Shown: in pieces, positions 25,055 through 33,950 of the stretch
Layout of the letters: the number at the start of each line of letters is the position of its first letter
Numbering within the stretch: position 1 is the first letter of the stretch
Source of the DNA: Lachnospiraceae bacterium G41
GTDB lineage: Bacteria > Bacillota > Clostridia > Lachnospirales > Lachnospiraceae
DNA length: 64,000 nucleotides
Direction of reading: 5' to 3'
Assembly (NCBI GenBank): GCA_900100245.1
Contig: FNEU01000007.1
Span: forward strand, 94,758 to 158,757
Notes under the pieces: model-generated
The model's input: only the letters and a program-made list of their open reading frames with translations
What the model was told of the DNA's origin: nothing
Database searches by the model: none
Translations under genes and position numbers: made by a program

Positions 25055-25759
25055 ATGAGTTTCATCGAAGTCAAAAATCTTAAGAAAATATACGGAAACG
25101 GTGAAAGCAGTGTGACGGCCCTTAAAGATATTTCATTATCTTTTGAAAAGGGCGAATTTGTTGCTGTTGTAGGCAGCAGCGGTTCGGGAAAGTCAACACT
25201 GCTTTCTTTGCTTGGCGGGATAGATTCACCGACTGAGGGTGAAGTGATTATCGATGGTGAAAATGTTCATAAAATGAAAGCTAAAGAAAAAGCCGAGTTC
25301 AGAAGAAGAAAAATCGGATTTGTATTTCAGGAATATAATCTGATACCGGTTCTTTCAGTGGAAGAAAATATAGAAATGCCTCTTCGTCTCGACGGAATAC
25401 GTATGAAGGATAAAAAAATGGACGAACTTCTGGATATGCTCGGCTTGAAAGAAAGAAGAGACCATCTTCCCGAACAACTCTCGGGCGGACAGAAACAAAG
25501 AGTTGCAATAGGAAGAGCATATGCGCATCATCCGGCATTAATTCTGGCTGATGAACCCACGGGAAACCTGGATAAAGCAACAGGACTTGAAATTATGGCC
25601 CTTTTGCAAAATTCCGCAAGGAAGTTTTCACAGACTATGATTCTTGTAACCCATGATGAGAAAATAGCAGCAATGGCGGACAGAATCATCACGCTTTCCG
25701 ACGGATGCGTAATCGGAGATGTCGTGGTCAGAAATGCCGTTTCGGAGGAAGAAGTATGA
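25055..25759 (+). CDS. ABC transporter ATP-binding protein (BceA-like)
   Basis: 234 residues. Walker A GSSGSGKST, signature LSGGQKQR, Walker B ILADEPTGNLD and H-loop LVTHDEK are all intact. It has its own promoter between the kinase gene and itself and overlaps the permease start by four bases. In BceAB systems the ATPase powers release of peptide antibiotics from lipid II cycle intermediates and signals to the kinase; this role is inferred from the four-gene arrangement. Confidence 0.93.
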   Translation: MSFIEVKNLKKIYGNGESSVTALKDISLSFEKGEFVAVVGSSGSGKSTLLSLLGGIDSPTEGEVIIDGENVHKMKAKEKAEFRRRKIGFVFQEYNLIPVLSVEENIEMPLRLDGIRMKDKKMDELLDMLGLKERRDHLPEQLSGGQKQRVAIGRAYAHHPALILADEPTGNLDKATGLEIMALLQNSARKFSQTMILVTHDEKIAAMADRIITLSDGCVIGDVVVRNAVSEEEV

Positions 25760-28386
25760 GTTATTTTTTCTCGCTTTCGCTTAAGTATATGAAGAGGAAT
25801 AAAACCAGAACGTTATACTCAATATTCGGTATAATTCTGACTTATATTCTTTGCTACGTGACGATGAGTATCGGATATGCGGCGTGGGATTATTCCTTTT
25901 ATGATGTTTATCTCTCCAAGCCATATGAATTGTACAGTAGGGGGTTTTACTGCGAAGAGGATAACAATGAATTTAATTCCGATCAGCTATATATAATCCC
26001 GGATTTAAAAGATACACTTACCAAACTTAAAAACGATAAAAGAGTTGAAGAACTGATTATAACAAAAGAAAACAAAAATGAAGAAGAAATCGAACCCTCC
26101 GATCTTCAGAAAACCGATGTTGTAACTGTCCGCATCAAACTTAAAAACACCAAGGCGCTTGAAAAAACGGCTGAAGAATTAAGCCGGGAATACGGGCTGG
26201 AGTTATCCGTGTATCATTATGTTTTAATGTATTACGGTCAGAGCGATTCGGAAACAATATTATTCTTAAACTGTGTTCTGATTTTAACAGCATCGATATT
26301 CGGAATGCTTTCAGCATTTATTTTAAGAAATACAATGACGATTGCCGTTACTGAAAGAGTCAGGGATTACGGAGTTTTCAGGTGTGTCGGGATGTCAGAG
26401 TGGCAGTTGAGGCTTCTTCTTTTTGCCGAAGGAATAACCATGTCGATAATAGCATCGGTCTTTGGAGTTGCATTGGGATTTGGCGGGTTAAAAGCGCTTG
26501 AACCCTGGATTAAGGATACTTTAAGTTTAAGCAATGCATTCAGTTTCCGTCTGTATCCGACAGCGGCGGTATTCACGGCACTTCTTTGTATAGCGGTTAC
26601 TCTGTTTTCGCTGATTGAACCCTCAAGACTGGCAGGAAAAGTGGCTCCGGTTGAAGCTCTGAAGGGTATTTACACGGCGTTTGAAAAGAAGAGAGCAATT
26701 AAAAAACTCGATAAAAAAGGCGGAATTCTCGGAAGAGTGTTTAAAACCGCAGGTTTATATGCTCATAGAAACATACACAGAAAAAAAGGCGGTACGGCAT
26801 CCGTTTTTTCAATAATGTTCTTTTGTATAGTTTTCATTCTTACGGTATTCAGTTTTACAAAAACCTTCACAAATACCATGAACAGATTCATTAAAATCTG
26901 GGATATTGAATATTCCGAAGCCGTTTCAAGAGTTGATTACTTTACATCGGAAATGAATTTTTATGATTCCGACGCCGACGGCAGGATAAAACGGGAACTG
27001 GAAAAGCTTGATAATGTTGAAGACGTGCTTCCGTTTATGGTTTCCGAGCAGGGGTTTGTTTATTCCCAGTATTCCAATGATGAAAAGATACAGAATACAG
27101 GAAATCTTAAGGCCCTTCTGGTAGAGATCGGTCTGACAGAGGAAGGCATGGAAAAAGAAAAGAAATACCTTGAAAGCGGCGAAATCGACTATGATAAAAT
27201 GGTCGCCGAAAACGGTATTTTAGTCTGCAATACCTATAAAGAAACAAAGCAAAAGACTGCGGGATTTGCCAGTTCATACAAACTGGAAACATATGAACTG
27301 ACCGATTATAAGGTAGGAGATACGCTCACAGCATTAAGCACACAAGGAAGTGCAAAAGTTAAAAAAGCGTTTCTGGATTCTCTTCTTGAAGTGGCTGAGA
27401 AATATCATATAAATGCTTACACGGATTCGGAAGGAAAAGGCGTTCCTTTCAGCGAACTGACCGATAATTACAGGACAGTACTTGCGCTTGCACAAAACGA
27501 CGAGGATTACGAGGCGGTCAGACAGGACCTTTTGCAGGCAATAAAGGTGAGAGGCTATGATTTGACGGGATATGTTGATGAGGATGCCCCTTCAGTCAAT
27601 TTGTATCAGGCAATGAAACAGATAGAATTTGAGAGGGGGTCTGTCGAAACATTTACCGTAATGGGTATTCTTTCCGATGAGGTGGCTACAGGAGACCGTT
27701 TTGTGGATTTGGCTGCAAATACCCGCTTTGTTTATCCGATGGATACGCTGGTAAAAAGAGCGGAGGATATTATCTTTTATGAGAAAGAAAACGGCGGAAT
27801 ATTGTCCGAAGAAGGAAGACCGCTTGCCGATCTTTTATATTCAATTGCCTATGGAGGAACGTATAATACCGAAATCGGCGTTAAAAGAAAACATCCGGAA
27901 AAAGCTGATACGCTCATAAAAGATTATGCTGATAAAAACGGGTTGACCTATTACAACAATTATTCAGTATGGAGAGGAATTGAAGATTATACGGAAGATT
28001 TGCAGTATATAAAAATGGCCAAGGTGGCGGCAGCCTTGTTCGGAGGTTTTGTAATCCTGGTTTGTTTGGTTCAGATTATCAATTCTCTTCAGGCCAACAT
28101 GAGAGTTCGAAACAAAGAAATGTGGCTTTATGACGTGGTCGGAATGGACTATTCGACGAAGTTTAAAATGGTATTTATCGAATACGGTCTGTCTGCAGTA
28201 CTTGCGTTTGTTTTAGGTTGTATTGCGTCACTAATTATAAGCTTTTTGACCGTAAAGAAACTTTTAGACATTACTGACAGCTTCGCCTATGCATGGCCTG
28301 TCGGAATCGCGTGCTTCATCGGCATAGCGATATTTGCGGCACTTTTCGGCGTAATCGGAATAGAACTTAAGAAGAAAATAGCCTAA
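25756..28386 (+). CDS. FtsX-type ABC permease (BceB-like)
   Basis: 876 residues from ATG 25756, which overlaps the ATPase stop and follows GGAGGAAG. There is one N-terminal segment, three segments near residues 165-310, a fifth near 350, a large extracellular region of about 400 residues, and three C-terminal segments. A large extracellular domain between segments is expected for BceB, although here it is longer than the usual 200 residues. The gene ends the locus before a terminator. Confidence 0.88.
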   Translation: MSYFFSLSLKYMKRNKTRTLYSIFGIILTYILCYVTMSIGYAAWDYSFYDVYLSKPYELYSRGFYCEEDNNEFNSDQLYIIPDLKDTLTKLKNDKRVEELIITKENKNEEEIEPSDLQKTDVVTVRIKLKNTKALEKTAEELSREYGLELSVYHYVLMYYGQSDSETILFLNCVLILTASIFGMLSAFILRNTMTIAVTERVRDYGVFRCVGMSEWQLRLLLFAEGITMSIIASVFGVALGFGGLKALEPWIKDTLSLSNAFSFRLYPTAAVFTALLCIAVTLFSLIEPSRLAGKVAPVEALKGIYTAFEKKRAIKKLDKKGGILGRVFKTAGLYAHRNIHRKKGGTASVFSIMFFCIVFILTVFSFTKTFTNTMNRFIKIWDIEYSEAVSRVDYFTSEMNFYDSDADGRIKRELEKLDNVEDVLPFMVSEQGFVYSQYSNDEKIQNTGNLKALLVEIGLTEEGMEKEKKYLESGEIDYDKMVAENGILVCNTYKETKQKTAGFASSYKLETYELTDYKVGDTLTALSTQGSAKVKKAFLDSLLEVAEKYHINAYTDSEGKGVPFSELTDNYRTVLALAQNDEDYEAVRQDLLQAIKVRGYDLTGYVDEDAPSVNLYQAMKQIEFERGSVETFTVMGILSDEVATGDRFVDLAANTRFVYPMDTLVKRAEDIIFYEKENGGILSEEGRPLADLLYSIAYGGTYNTEIGVKRKHPEKADTLIKDYADKNGLTYYNNYSVWRGIEDYTEDLQYIKMAKVAAALFGGFVILVCLVQIINSLQANMRVRNKEMWLYDVVGMDYSTKFKMVFIEYGLSAVLAFVLGCIASLIISFLTVKKLLDITDSFAYAWPVGIACFIGIAIFAALFGVIGIELKKKIA

Positions 28387-28420
28387 TTTTCCGAAAAAGT
28401 TAAAATACAAGACTTAACAG

Positions 28421-28451
28421 GGTCCAAAGAATATATTTCTTTGGGCCTTTT
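28421..28451 (+). terminator. Rho-independent terminator after BceAB-like operon
   Basis: GGTCCAAAGAA (28421-28431) pairs with TTCTTTGGGCC (28437-28447), one T-G pair, followed by TTTT. Confidence 0.85.
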
Positions 28452-28503
28452 CATGTTAGAATAATAATGGTTTAAAAGTGTTTTATGAAAAGCAGGTTGT
28501 CAT

Positions 28504-29007
28504 ATGGATAAAAATCCTAAAAGAATCAGTCACCCGATCCCGCCCGTATATGACGATAATTCAGAGATTTTAATTCTCGGCAGTTTCCCATCGGTTAAGT
28601 CGAGGGAGCAGGGATTCTTTTACGGTCATCCACAGAACAGATTTTGGAAAGTTACGGCAGCGGTGTTTGAGGAAGAGGTGCCTGTAAGCATAGAAGAAAA
28701 GAGAGCGTTTCTTTTACGAAATCATATAGCACTCTGGGATGTGATAGAGTCGTGCGAGATAGAAGGCTCTGCGGATTCGAGCATAAAAAACGTAAAAGTA
28801 AACGATTTATCCCAAATATTGAAAAACTCCCGCATTTCTCTACTTTTTGTAAATGGAAAAACGGCGGAAAAACTGTATAATAAATATGTGTTTCCGGTTT
28901 TGGGAAAAGAGTGCATCTGTCTTCCTTCCACGAGCCCCGCGAACGCGGCGTGGAGTTTGGAAAAACTTATCGGTGCGTGGAAGATAATCAGATCGGAAAA
29001 TAAATGA
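28504..29007 (+). CDS. DNA-deoxyinosine (hypoxanthine) glycosylase, UDG superfamily
   Basis: 167 residues. Motif GSFPSVKSREQGFFYGHPQNRFW-like at the N-terminus (GSFPS, FYGHPQNRFW) and the C-terminal LPSTSPANA are the active-site signatures of the Mug/UDG superfamily group that removes hypoxanthine from DNA. It acts in base excision repair of deaminated adenine. It precedes a Nudix gene by 16 bases, a plausible housekeeping pair. Confidence 0.82.
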   Translation: MDKNPKRISHPIPPVYDDNSEILILGSFPSVKSREQGFFYGHPQNRFWKVTAAVFEEEVPVSIEEKRAFLLRNHIALWDVIESCEIEGSADSSIKNVKVNDLSQILKNSRISLLFVNGKTAEKLYNKYVFPVLGKECICLPSTSPANAAWSLEKLIGAWKIIRSENK

Positions 29008-29023
29008 TAAAAAAGGCATAAAA

Positions 29024-29623
29024 ATGGGTGCAGACAAAGAGAAAGATCCCCTTGCGTGGGAAGAAATAAAAACAGAGCATATCGTAAAAGATGAGTGGAT
29101 TGATTTCAGAAAAACCTCATACCGTTTCCCTGACGGCAGAGTATTCGAGCCGTATTACAGCTACTCAAGAAGAGACTACGTGGTTGTAGTGGCAACGGAT
29201 ACAGAGGGCAAATACATCTGCGTCCGCCAGTTCAGACAGGGAATAAGGGAAGTTACGACCGAATTTGTGGCAGGCGGAATCGAGAGAGAAGGCGGCAGAG
29301 AATATATAAGTGATGACACAACGCGTGCCGAGGATGAACTTGAGGCTGCCAAAAGAGAACTGAAAGAAGAGACCGGACATGAGTCCGATGACTGGAAGTT
29401 TCTTTTCAAAGTGCCTTCCAATGCAACAATGGCAGACAATTACGCGTACATTTTTGAAGCAAAGAATTGTCGCAAGGTTTCGGGCCAATCACTCGATGAA
29501 ACCGAATATCTTAATGTGGCCAAACACACGGCAAGCGAGATTGAGGAAATGATTGAAAGCGGCGAGTTCGCACAGGCGGTTCATGTGCTTGCATGGCTTT
29601 TATCAAAAAAGGAAGACCGATAA
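29024..29623 (+). CDS. Nudix hydrolase (ADP-ribose pyrophosphatase-like)
   Basis: 199 residues. The Nudix box ends AAKRELKEETG and starts at the AGGIE glycine pair, but the two halves are about 15 residues further apart than usual because of the acidic insert GREYISDDTTRAEDELE. The upstream region (DYVVVVATDTEGKYICVRQF) is typical of ADP-sugar pyrophosphatases. The insert is large enough to affect the loop but keeps all catalytic glutamates. Substrate is not certain. Confidence 0.88.
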   Translation: MGADKEKDPLAWEEIKTEHIVKDEWIDFRKTSYRFPDGRVFEPYYSYSRRDYVVVVATDTEGKYICVRQFRQGIREVTTEFVAGGIEREGGREYISDDTTRAEDELEAAKRELKEETGHESDDWKFLFKVPSNATMADNYAYIFEAKNCRKVSGQSLDETEYLNVAKHTASEIEEMIESGEFAQAVHVLAWLLSKKEDR

Positions 29624-29645
29624 ATTAAGACAGGAGAAACGAGAC

Positions 29646-30908
29646 ATGAAAAGGAAGACGGGAATGAAAAGAAGTGTATGCAGGATTATATCTTTTATGA
29701 TGATTTTTTCCTTACTTTCAGTATACGGATGTAAGGAGAAAAAGATTGAAGTGGTAGATTATCCCGAGCCGACGGTAACCGAGGTAACAGATAATACTCA
29801 GGACGCTGCAAATCAGGACGAGGATAAGAATTCTGCAATGCCTTCGGCACTGGATTTGGAGGCCTTAAAACCCGAGGTAAATACTTTAAAGGAAGAAGGC
29901 ACATTCGTATATAATGCTGCGGTTATTCCCGACTGGATCTTGAAGGAGTTTGAAAACAATCCTAAAATAGTAAGAATTTCCAAGGAAATCCTCGTTGCGA
30001 TAGACCACGCAGAGGAAGAATATGAGTTTTCTTCGGATTTGAATTTAACAGAGGATGAACTGATACAAGTCACCCTGATAATTTCCTATTCATGCCCGTT
30101 TTACAGCCAGATTATATATGAAAAGGCTGAAAACGAAAATGTTTACACGCTTAAGTATTTCCCCAATATGGAAGCAAGCGACGCTGAAGTAAGTGATGCT
30201 GACATAATTGATACAAGTGCATACGGCAATAAAGGCTACAATATGTCAGAATTCGCAAGTCAAGAGGAAGCTATCGAAATAATGGATTCTTATAAGGACT
30301 ATGTGACAGCGCTTATTAATGACAATTTAAACAGCGAAATGAGCGAAAGAGAAATGGCGGCAGTAATCTACTCGGAGCTTGTAAGGACCGCAAGTTTCTC
30401 TCCCGAAAATCCGGATTATTATCTGGGTCAGGGCGAAGAAAGTATTGACCCTGAGAGCTATTTTGGCAGAAAAGCCGTAGATAATATAATCGAACAGAAA
30501 TATACCCGCGGAATAGAAATCTTAAGAACATATCAGTATATTATGAACCAGCTTCATATTGAAAGCAGACTGGTTGTAGGAAACGGAATTTTCCAGGATG
30601 AGGTAAAAGAACAGTTTGGCGAAAAATATCCCACAACCCCTTACTGGTCGTGGCTTTCGATGCAATTGGATGGCGAATATTTCAATTGCGATATTATCCT
30701 CGAAAAGCTGATACATGATTTTAAATTTGGTGACGATACCGACGTCTATCCCGAGATGACATATTTTGGAATGAGCGATGATAAAAGAAAAGAATCCTAC
30801 AAGTTTATGGATACATCCATTTACCTCATGGATATAACGGATTTAAATGCCGAACCTCCTCGTCCGCCAAAATGTCCGAGTAATTACGAATATCATTATT
30901 TTGATTAA
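29646..30908 (+). CDS. Lipoprotein with transglutaminase-like core lacking Cys and His, paralogue 1
   Basis: 420 residues from ATG 29646 (CAGGAG ten bases before). A Lys/Arg-rich signal peptide ends in SLLSVYGC, a lipobox. The body shares IPDWILKEFENNPKIVRISK and other blocks with the next gene, a tandem duplication. The part LRTYQYIMNQLHIESRLVVG followed by YWSWLSMQLDGEYFNCDI and TYFGMSDDKR has the order of a transglutaminase-like domain, but the positions expected to hold Cys and His are Gly and Trp, while the Asp remains. An enzymatically dead binding protein is therefore likely; this alignment was made by eye. Confidence 0.65.
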   Translation: MKRKTGMKRSVCRIISFMMIFSLLSVYGCKEKKIEVVDYPEPTVTEVTDNTQDAANQDEDKNSAMPSALDLEALKPEVNTLKEEGTFVYNAAVIPDWILKEFENNPKIVRISKEILVAIDHAEEEYEFSSDLNLTEDELIQVTLIISYSCPFYSQIIYEKAENENVYTLKYFPNMEASDAEVSDADIIDTSAYGNKGYNMSEFASQEEAIEIMDSYKDYVTALINDNLNSEMSEREMAAVIYSELVRTASFSPENPDYYLGQGEESIDPESYFGRKAVDNIIEQKYTRGIEILRTYQYIMNQLHIESRLVVGNGIFQDEVKEQFGEKYPTTPYWSWLSMQLDGEYFNCDIILEKLIHDFKFGDDTDVYPEMTYFGMSDDKRKESYKFMDTSIYLMDITDLNAEPPRPPKCPSNYEYHYFD

Positions 30909-30929
30909 AAATACAGGAGAAAATGAGAC

Positions 30930-32144
30930 ATGAAAAAGGGAATGAAAAGAAATATAAGCAGGATAATATCTTTTATGATGGTCTTTACCCTGCTTTCGGC
31001 ATACGGCTGTAATAAGGGAAAGACGATTGATCCTGACTTTTATCCCACGCAGAATGTAAGTGAAGAAGAGACCATAAAAGAAGAAGAAAAAACCGTTGAA
31101 AATATAACGAAAATTGCGCCTGACCAGGTGTCTGATGAGGATATTTTAAAACCCGAAAAGAACACTTTCAGGGAAACCGGCAAATATGAATATAATCCCG
31201 TGGTTATTCCCGACTGGATTTTAAAAATGTTTGAAAACAATCCTAAAATAATCAGAGTTGCAAAGCAGGCGTTAATTGCAATCAATAATTGCGAGACCGA
31301 ATTTGTGCTCGATGAAGATATAAAGTTAACCCAGGAAGAAATGGATTATGTTTTTGGCGTGATTTATTATTCAACTCCGCTTTATGCTGTGGCGGGAGTA
31401 TATGAGACCGACAAACCAAACGTATATAATATTTCATATTTCCAGGAGTTTGTACTTGGAGAAGAGGATGAAAACGGCGTAGCACAGAATGTTCAGTTAG
31501 TCGGAGAGGCAAGCACCGAAGAAGCCAAAGAGATAGTCGAAGCCTTTCAGGAATATGTAACGGAGACGATAAACAACAATCTATCATCCGATATGACTGA
31601 AAGAGAAATGGCATCAATTTTATATAAAAAGATAGTTACGGATATAGCTCTTGAAGTCGAGAATACGGAAAATTATCAGGGACTCAGTCAGGAAAGTTTT
31701 ATATCGGGCGGAATGATAAAAGGTATTTTTGATAAAAAATATACCTCGGGCGGAGAATTTGTTCGTCTTTATTCTTTCTTTTTGACACAGCTTCATATTG
31801 AATCCAGGGAAGTACTCGGCACCAGCGGATTTTTCACTGAGGAATTAAAATCCGAATTAAGAGACGCGGTTCCTATTTCGTATTACTGGGGCTGGCAGGT
31901 ATTGCAGCTTGACGGAGAATATTTTAACTGTGATATTACACTTGAAGCGATAGCATTTAAGGAGAGATACCAGGGTGCGGAAGGTGCAGAACCCGACATG
32001 CTTTATTTCGGAATGAGTGATAAGAAAAGAAGTGAATCGTATAAAGTCGGTAAATCGTCCGTATATTACAATGATGTAATCCTTTACAACACAGGTTCAA
32101 TCGGAACTGTTCCGAATTGTCCGAATGATTTGGATTTTCACTAA
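30930..32144 (+). CDS. Lipoprotein with transglutaminase-like core lacking Cys and His, paralogue 2
   Basis: 404 residues, signal peptide ending TLLSAYGC. Paralogue of the preceding protein: the signal peptides, the IPDWILKMFENNPKIIRVAK block, SDMTEREMASILY, QLHIESREVLG and WGWQVLQLDGEYFNCDI all correspond. Both copies have Trp where a transglutaminase His is expected and Gly in place of Cys. It follows 21 bases after copy 1 with an AGGAGA site. The two probably sit side by side on the membrane exterior; ligand unknown. Confidence 0.65.
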   Translation: MKKGMKRNISRIISFMMVFTLLSAYGCNKGKTIDPDFYPTQNVSEEETIKEEEKTVENITKIAPDQVSDEDILKPEKNTFRETGKYEYNPVVIPDWILKMFENNPKIIRVAKQALIAINNCETEFVLDEDIKLTQEEMDYVFGVIYYSTPLYAVAGVYETDKPNVYNISYFQEFVLGEEDENGVAQNVQLVGEASTEEAKEIVEAFQEYVTETINNNLSSDMTEREMASILYKKIVTDIALEVENTENYQGLSQESFISGGMIKGIFDKKYTSGGEFVRLYSFFLTQLHIESREVLGTSGFFTEELKSELRDAVPISYYWGWQVLQLDGEYFNCDITLEAIAFKERYQGAEGAEPDMLYFGMSDKKRSESYKVGKSSVYYNDVILYNTGSIGTVPNCPNDLDFH

Positions 32145-32230
32145 TAGTTAAAAAAAAGTTAATATTAATGATATAAAATGTTAAAGGTTTGAGTTTATTG
32201 TTAATTCGAACCTTGGAAACGGAGGAAAGA

Positions 32231-33082
32231 ATGCAACTAGTTAATCTTAAATGCCCGAATTGCGGCGGTGACATCGAAAAGGACGGTAACAGCCTTTATT
32301 GTAAAGCGTGTGGAGCAGCGTTTGCAGTCAATTATGATGAAGCTGACGTGGAGCATGAAAAACTCCAGAATTATGACGAGATTTCACGAATCGAGCACGA
32401 ACATGAAAAGGAAATGGAAGAAATCCGTTTCAAGCAAAACGAAAAATCGCGAAGAGCTGCCGAAAGACGTGAGAACAGACGTAAGGCAGGAAGAGAATTC
32501 AGAGGCAGAATCTTTTCGTTAATCTTTATAATCGGTTTCTTTAGCATCGGACCTCTTTCCTGGTGGTTTATGGCAAAGCAGGGATTGGTGCCTTCGTTTA
32601 AAGAGATGATTGAAGAGGAGATGAAGCAGTCTACAAGGGATGTGTATGATATCTCCATCGACAACTTTACGGATGATGTCATCGACAACATGATAGATGC
32701 CGCAAAGGAAAAGAAGCAAAAGTCCAGAACCGACAATCCTGTCAAAGAATATATCGACAACGAGTGGGTTGAATATAATTTAAGCGAAGTTGAGTATGAC
32801 GGTGCATATTTAATTACAGGCGCCAGTGAAGGAAAAAACAGAGTAGTAGTATTTTTAAAACTTGAATATACATCCGATGCGGAAGATAAAACCACTTACG
32901 ATGCTTTGTACTTTGATAATCTCAAACTCTCGGATAATGATACCATTGTTTCAGATTACGCTCCCAAGAATATTCACAGAAGCGATCTGGCATGGAAAAG
33001 CGATTCATATGAGAACAGGGATCAGTGCTACAGAGAAAATGTTCTTGCATTCGGAGGTACGGTTACAGAAATTAAAAAATAA
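32231..33082 (+). CDS. Zinc-ribbon membrane protein of unknown function
   Basis: 283 residues from ATG 32231 (GGAGGAAAG directly before; an open frame begins at 32189). The N-terminus has a zinc ribbon, CPNCGG and CKACGA, followed by a highly charged Arg/Glu helix, one membrane segment (IFSLIFIIGFFSIGPLSWWF) and an extracellular C-terminal domain of about 150 residues with WVEYNLSEVEYDGAYLITGA. The arrangement is that of small zinc_ribbon_2 membrane proteins found in Firmicutes. Function unknown. Confidence 0.7.
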   Translation: MQLVNLKCPNCGGDIEKDGNSLYCKACGAAFAVNYDEADVEHEKLQNYDEISRIEHEHEKEMEEIRFKQNEKSRRAAERRENRRKAGREFRGRIFSLIFIIGFFSIGPLSWWFMAKQGLVPSFKEMIEEEMKQSTRDVYDISIDNFTDDVIDNMIDAAKEKKQKSRTDNPVKEYIDNEWVEYNLSEVEYDGAYLITGASEGKNRVVVFLKLEYTSDAEDKTTYDALYFDNLKLSDNDTIVSDYAPKNIHRSDLAWKSDSYENRDQCYRENVLAFGGTVTEIKK

Positions 33083-33122
33083 ACGGGGAAAAATGAATTA
33101 GTCTTATTATGGGAGGTTTGGC

Positions 33123-33776
33123 ATGAAAATAGCATTGTTGGCCGCAATCTGTTATCTGATAGGTTGTATCAACCCTGCTTATTTAATCGGAAAGGCCAAG
33201 GGATTTGACATCCGGCAAAAAGGCTCATTAAATGCGGGAGCATCCAACGTCGTCATTAATGTCGGAAAAAGAGCAGGTGTGTTTACAGCGGTGTTTGACA
33301 TTTTAAAAGCATTCTTCTGCGTTAAGATGTCAGGAATTTTACTGGGAGATATGCCGACGGCAGTTGCTTTTTGTTCGGTATGCTGCGTACTTGGACATAT
33401 TTTCCCATTCTATCTTAAGTTTAAGGGCGGAAAAGGATTTGCGAGTCTCGGCGGACTGGTACTCGGATTTAACTATAAGGTTTTCCTTATCATGCTCGCC
33501 TGTGCGATTCTTTTAGTACTTGCAATTAATTATCTTTGCATCATAACCACGCTTACATGCTTAAGCTTTCCGATTATTTACGCCGCTATGACGGGCGATA
33601 TTGTGGGAGCGCTTATTATACTGGGCCTGGGATTAATAATAATATCCAAGCACATCCCTAATTTCAAACGAATCAGAAAAGGTACCGAGGCGCGTTTTTC
33701 CGGAATCTGGCACAGAGAAGAGGAAGAAGAAAGAATCCGTCAGAATACGGCTAAACTGGAAGGAAACCGCGAATAA
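33123..33776 (+). CDS. plsY: PlsY-like glycerol-3-phosphate acyltransferase
   Basis: 217-residue membrane protein with the three PlsY motifs in divergent form: SLNAGASNVV (family GNIGATNV), LGHIFPFYLKFKGGKGFAS, and KGTEARFS near the end. PlsY transfers acyl groups from acyl phosphate to glycerol-3-phosphate in phospholipid synthesis. The changed first motif suggests a paralogue rather than the housekeeping copy. Monocistronic or cotranscribed with the upstream zinc-ribbon gene; a terminator follows. Confidence 0.85.
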   Translation: MKIALLAAICYLIGCINPAYLIGKAKGFDIRQKGSLNAGASNVVINVGKRAGVFTAVFDILKAFFCVKMSGILLGDMPTAVAFCSVCCVLGHIFPFYLKFKGGKGFASLGGLVLGFNYKVFLIMLACAILLVLAINYLCIITTLTCLSFPIIYAAMTGDIVGALIILGLGLIIISKHIPNFKRIRKGTEARFSGIWHREEEEERIRQNTAKLEGNRE

Positions 33777-33790
33777 ACTAAAATTTCACT

Positions 33791-33825
33791 TAACGGGAGG
33801 TAAATTTGCCTCCCGTTATTTTTTT
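33791..33825 (+). terminator. Rho-independent terminator after plsY-like gene
   Basis: TAACGGGAGG (33791-33800) pairs perfectly with CCTCCCGTTA (33809-33818), followed by seven T residues. Confidence 0.92.
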
Positions 33826-33877
33826 GCCCCTGTTTTTGTGCAAAACATAGAAAAAATATAAAATACTCAAAAATGTT

Positions 33878-33906
33878 TTGACATTTCTCACAAAACGAAC
33901 TAATAT
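33878..33906 (+). promoter_or_regulatory. Promoter of surface protein/sortase operon
   Basis: TTGACA at 33878-33883, 17 bases, TAATAT at 33901-33906. This is a near-consensus sigma-A promoter 45 bases before the TTG start codon. Confidence 0.8.
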
Positions 33907-33950
33907 TTTAATCACTTCACAAAAAATATATTATGAAAGGAGAATGATTC

